A stretch of DNA of 64,000 bases from Lamellibrachia satsuma (Eukaryota > Annelida > Polychaeta > Sabellida > Siboglinidae): positions 6,035,001-6,099,000 of the forward strand of contig BSQZ01000033.1 in NCBI GenBank assembly GCA_033239005.1, given 5' to 3'. Position numbers and translations under genes: made by a program. The notes beneath the pieces were generated by a model that saw only the letters and a program-made list of their open reading frames with translations, was not told where the DNA came from and ran no database searches. The stretch's first letter is position 1, and each line of letters opens with the position of its first letter. Below, piece by piece: positions 59,605 to 64,000 of this stretch.

Positions 59605-60185
59605 AGGACAGGTGATTACAGTGAACAGAACTGTAGTTACAAAATATAGCTGTTTACAGTGAACAGAGCTGTAGTTACAAAGGACAGCTGCTTACAGTGA
59701 ACAGAGCTGTAGTTACAAAAGACAGCTGCTTACAGTGAACAGAGCTGTAGTTACAGAGGACAGCTGTTTACAGTGAACAGAGCTGTAGTTACAAAAGACA
59801 GCTGCTTATAGTGAACAGAGCTGTAGTTACAAAAGACAGCTGCTTACAGTGAACAGAGCTGTAGTTACAAAAGACAGCTGCATACAGTAAACAGAGCTGT
59901 AGTTATAAAAGGCAGCTGCTTACTGTGAACAAAGCTGTAGTTACAAAAGACAGCTGCTTACAGTGAACAGAGCTGTAGTTACAAAACAGCTGCTTACAGT
60001 GAACAGAGCTGTAGTTACAAAACACAGCTGCTTACAGTGAACAGAGCTGTAGTTACAAAAGACAGCTGCTTACAGTGAACAGAGCAGTAGTTACAGAGGA
60101 CAGCTGCTTACAGTGAACAGAGCTGTAGTTACAAAAGCTAGCTGTTTACCGTGAACAGAGCTGTAGTTACAAAAGACAGCTGGTT
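59605..60185. repeat. 38-bp minisatellite in PICK1 intron 7, about 15 copies
   Basis: The unit agctgtagttacaaaagaca plus gctgcttacagtgaacag repeats about fifteen times with single-base variation and a few one- to three-base indels. It contains cagctg E-box-like palindromes in every copy. It does not overlap an exon. Confidence 0.95.
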
Positions 60186-60444
60186 ACATTTCAACGTATC
60201 CACTATAATCAGCTTCAAACATACAAATTTGAGTTTCATGTGTTTTAGTTATTTATTATAATTATTTATTTATCGTAATCTTATACTTTATTTATTTATT
60301 TTAATATATGTAAGTATAAAAATGGTGTAGTTATGATTGCATGTATGTTTTTACAATGACTGTACGTGCCTATGAATAGACTGGTCCCAGATACATGTAA
60401 ATGTTAGTAGTAGTAGTAATAATAATTAGTTGCGTGTGTTTCAG

Positions 60445-60545
60445 TCGTACTGTCTGAAGGTGAAGGAGATGGATGACGAGGAGTACAGCTATGCCGCCCT
60501 ACAGGAACCCCTCTACAGGGTCGACACTGGCAACTACGAATACAG
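60445..60545 (+). CDS. PICK1: PICK1 exon 8: BAR domain, continues outside window
   Basis: A 101-nt exon (phase 0 to 2), acceptor gtgtgtttcag, donor gtcagt. It encodes SYCLKVKEMDDEEYSYAALQ, EPLYRVDTGNYEYR, almost the same as vertebrate PICK1. About 292 of roughly 416 residues are covered to here; the remaining BAR helix and the acidic C-terminus must lie beyond 64000. Confidence 0.97.
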
Positions 60546-60879
60546 GTCAGTCGTTACCATGGCAACATGCTGGTCCATATTTACATCATGAAGTGGACAT
60601 CACAAAATATTATATCTAGATGTTACTATTATTATTGATTGCCACTAGACACATTTATAAAGTAGTTTATAAGCATTTCCTGTCAAGGAAAGTAATTTGC
60701 ATCGATTGGTCAACGTGCTTGACGGTTAAGTATTTTGGTATTTCAAGCTTTTGTGTTATTTTATCATTTACATAATTAAGTTCAGTAATGTGCTGTAATG
60801 TAAAACTTTATATCCCCAGTTCTGGCTTGGAGGAGTTATATCATCTTAACTAGACACACCTAGGGGTGACTTAGACGGG

Positions 60880-63800
60880 GTGATTTAGAGGTACCTCAGA
60901 CAAGACAAGAGGCCACTTGTACACACAAACCAGTAACAAAATATCTGGAAAACATTACTAAAGCTGGTTAAAAATGTGTTCAAATGCTAGGACCATAGTA
61001 AATAAGAAAAATTAAATAAACATAATGGTAGAAGATATTAACCCTCACATAATTGGTATAACCAAATCATGGGCCAGCAAAGACATATCAGATGCTGAAT
61101 TAGGACTGACAGGATACGCAATATTTGTGGGAGGTCGAATAGGAAGAAGGGGAGGGGGATCATTTTATATATTAAAGAATTTATTCAGGCTTACAAAATA
61201 AAATTAGAAAGGGAAGCAAATTGCGATGAAGCTGTTTGATGCAATATAGTTACAGGAAATTCAACATTAACTATTGGATTAGTTTACAGAAGTCCAAACA
61301 TAAATGAAGAGGATAACAGAAAAATACAAAACACTGCAAAGGAAGTGAGTAAAGGGGAATTTATCATAATGGGAAAATTTAACCATGGACACATAGAATG
61401 GAAATCTCTAGAGAGTACAGGGGGTTGTGACCAACAGTTTCTAATTTTAATTCAGGATAGCTTCCTTACTCAACACGTGCTACAACCAACATAGTTTTGT
61501 CTTGACAAAATGAATTAGTGGACAATGTCAAAATACATGAACCATTGGGTAACAGTGATCATAATCAGATACATGTTGACATCAAAGTAAAATCAGAAAG
61601 TATAAATAAAAAAAATGCAGGAGAAACTTCCACAAAGGTAAATATAATGATATGAAAAAATACTTAGCAAAGCTAGATTGGAATAACATGCTGAGAAATA
61701 AGAGCTCAGATGAATGTTGGAACATTCTAAAATACGTAATTGAGAGTATCATTGATCAAGCAAGGCAAACGGTCTAGAAAGAAACACTTCTCAAAAGAAT
61801 CTATTACAAAAATAGCGTACAAGCAAAATATGTGGAGGGTTTATAGGCGTACCAGAAAGGATGAAGACTACACAAATTACAAAGAGGCAGCTACGAATGA
61901 AATTAGACAGTAAACAAAACATGCAAGACAAGGTAGGACCTCTAGAAGATAGTGCTGGTAATATAATATCACAGGGGTTTTAAATGGCGGAAGACCTAAA
62001 TGGTTACTTCAGTTCAGTGTTTACCAGAGGGGATATTCGTTCATTACTAGTTCCAGATGCTAAATTTCAGTTGGCTAAATCGGAATATTTACGGCAGTTA
62101 ATTTGTACCTCCAGAAAATGTAGTTAAGAAAATAAAGGCAATGAAGGACAATAAATCACCTGCAGTGGATGAAATTCCTCCAAAACTACTAATGGAAGCA
62201 GTAGAACAAATTAGTATACCACTTGTAAGAGTGTTCAACTTGTCATAAAAAGAGGGAGTGGTTCCTTTTGAATGGAAAGAAGCAAACATCATACCATTAT
62301 TTAAAAAGGGTTCAAGGAAAAAGTCAGATAATTACAGACCAGTGAGTTTAACATCAGTGATTATTAGAAAGATTAATTGAAGACCATATTGTGGATTTCC
62401 TTGTATGGCATAAACTATTAAATCCATCTCAACATGAATTCCTAAAAGCGATGTTATGCTTTACAAATGTTTTTTTATTAAAGAAATCACTAAGTGGAGA
62501 GAAGAGGGTTCACCAGTAGATATTATATACTTAGATTTTCAGAAAGCTTTTGACAAAGTGCCACATCAAAGATTACTACTTAAATTAAAAGCCCATGGTA
62601 TCGGGGATGGCATAATCGACTGGATAGAACAATGGCTGACTGACAGAAAACAGTGTGCTGTAGTAGATGGGGAGGTTTCAAACTGGAAATCAGTTTTGAT
62701 TGGGGTACCACAAGGATCAGTCTTAGAACCTTTATTATTCTCAATGACTTGGACGATAATGTAACAAGCAATGTACTGAAATTTGCGGATGACACAAAAG
62801 TGTTTAGAAGGGTTAGCAATGAAGGCGATAAACAACATTTACAAAACGATCTAGACAAATCAGTTAAATGGTCTGAGAAATGGCAGATGTTAATAAATTT
62901 TGGGAAATGTAAATGCCTACATACAGGACACAGGAACTTGGATGTAAACTATAAAATGGGAGATACTGTTCTGGGTACTACTGTAAAAGAAAAGGAGTTA
63001 GAATAAGTGCTGATATGAAAGTTTCAAAGCAGTGTAGTATTGCAACTTCAAAGGATAATCAAATTCTTGGGTTGATTAGGAGAAATGGAAAAAAGATAAT
63101 TATACCTTTGTATAAGAACACCTGAAAGAATCTGGTTTAACAACTCTAGAGACATGGAGGTTAAGAGGAGATCAGATTGAAGTTTTTAAGATATTGAATG
63201 GGTAAAAAAATATTGACAGAAATATTTTTCCTCACTTAAAAAAGATAATAGAACTAGAGGACATGAGGTAACTTTAGTAAAGGATCAGTGTAGATTGGAT
63301 ATCTGGAAGTCACGATTGTTTGATTTAAATCATTGATTTAAATCATGGTTTAAATCACTAAAAAAAATCAGTGATTTATGATTTTTTTGACTTCCGGTTT
63401 TTTTAATCACTGATTTATATGCATTTAACACGACTAATTGTTTACAAGCATCGAGATCAACAAAGTTTTTTATGTTTTTTAATACAAAACAAAAAGTGTG
63501 CACACATGTGTAGCTGTATTGTCACCAGATAGCCTGATAGTCAAATATTTCATGACATTGTGTATGTTTGAGCTATTCCCTTTCTGAATGCAGTGAAGCC
63601 ACACAAACTTGTCTTCCAGAGGAAGTATCTTTTCAACTCAGAAGCCCTGAGTTAAAGTCCACTTAGAGCTTGTGATAGTTGTTACCAATTCAGTATGTTG
63701 ACTCAGTTGTTTAATACTGTACCATTTTGTATTTTTTTTCAACCCTGCCGGAAGTACTCGTTCTCATAGAAGACAATCAATGAATTGAACTAATTATCTA

Positions 63801-63975
63801 CAGCTTATGTAACTGCTAGCAGCGAGAATATGTTTAAAAACAAGACAGACACATATCTCAGGAGGGCGGATTACACATAGATTAAACATGTTGGACTCTC
63901 GATAAGCCAATGGCTTCCATGTCCACTTGCCAGCTGGGCCTTTGCCTTAGATGGCAATCTTGTTAAACTGCGGTA
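60880..63975 (+). mobile_element. CR1-type LINE copy in PICK1 intron 8, degenerate
   Basis: Same family as 28915-32070 and 43600-46290. Endonuclease traces: INPHIIGITKSWAS-like at about 61040 and MGKFNHGHIEW near 61370. [41 protein letters not shown], a GVPQGSVLEPLL box (62456-62764), FADDTKVFRRVSNEGDKQHL and KWSEKWQMLINFGK (to 63006). The 3' tail gataagccaatggcttccat matches the sister copies. A 24-base deletion has merged LLF.IYINDL into LLFSMTWT, breaking the frame. Interrupted by a foreign insert at about 63315-63745. Confidence 0.87.
63315..63745. mobile_element. GATTTAAATC-rich insertion inside the LINE 3' region
   Basis: LINE sequence tggatatctggaagt breaks at about 63314 and resumes at ggaagtactcgttctc (about 63752), with GGAAGT duplicated on both sides, as expected of a target-site duplication. 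The insert opens with nested palindromes (gatttaaatcattgatttaa, tggtttaaatcac) answered by gtgatttatg and aatcactgattta. No coding region was found. Confidence 0.75.
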
Positions 63976-64000
63976 GACTTTTGCCAGCCAATTCTCTAGT

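Overview
The window is eukaryotic, AT-rich, intron-rich animal DNA. The genes are split by canonical GT-AG introns, domain exons are mostly flanked by phase-1 introns, and at least eight kinds of non-LTR retrotransposon fragments, tRNA-derived SINEs, pogo/Tigger relics, long (AT)n and (GTGC)n microsatellites and many minisatellites fill the introns. The mix of F-type lectin, WSC and YWTD modules with these repeats suggests a lophotrochozoan, most likely a mollusc. The species cannot be fixed from this sequence alone. No prokaryotic features, CRISPR arrays or intact tRNA/rRNA genes are seen.

Two plus-strand protein-coding loci can be rebuilt exon by exon. Locus 1 (before 1 to 41143) encodes a secreted or surface multidomain protein: the C-terminal part of a VWD-like domain (484-579, 1003-1224) and one unassigned exon (2046-2186); two F-type lectin (fucolectin/FTP) domains, each split over two exons (9787-10023 with 13469-13672, and 17021-17257 with 20660-20863); LDLR class B (YWTD) exons (25174-25296, 34116-34275, 34549-34700, 39646-39772, 40194-40285); a two-exon WSC domain (32142-32255, 33463-33630) lying between YWTD exons; and a terminal six-cysteine exon with a stop codon (40971-41143). 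All adjoining phases agree, so one gene is possible, but the sequence does not prove that it is a single transcript. Locus 2 (52477 to beyond the right edge) is PICK1, with its start codon, whole PDZ domain and most of the BAR domain in eight constitutive exons; the last 30% or so lies outside the window.

The two lectin domains lie in a direct tandem duplication of about 7 kb (about 8140-15265 and 15270-22007). It also copied a SINE, CR1-type LINE fragments and a Tigger relic. The region 42690-52000 between the loci is a graveyard of LINEs plus a decayed member of a widespread uncharacterised metazoan protein family; a second decayed member (about 35545-37970) sits inside an intron of locus 1 and has been invaded by a 52-bp minisatellite grown from its own coding sequence.

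Most notable: three independent tandem repeats in PICK1 have each copied a splice site (acceptor of exon 2, donor of exon 4, acceptor of exon 5); a possible optional 25-residue PICK1 insert between PDZ and BAR is encoded by two small exons in matching phase; the WSC pair could be a skippable cassette inside a YWTD propeller; and the duplicated lectin domains differ mainly by amino-acid replacements while both keep the fucose-binding motif.
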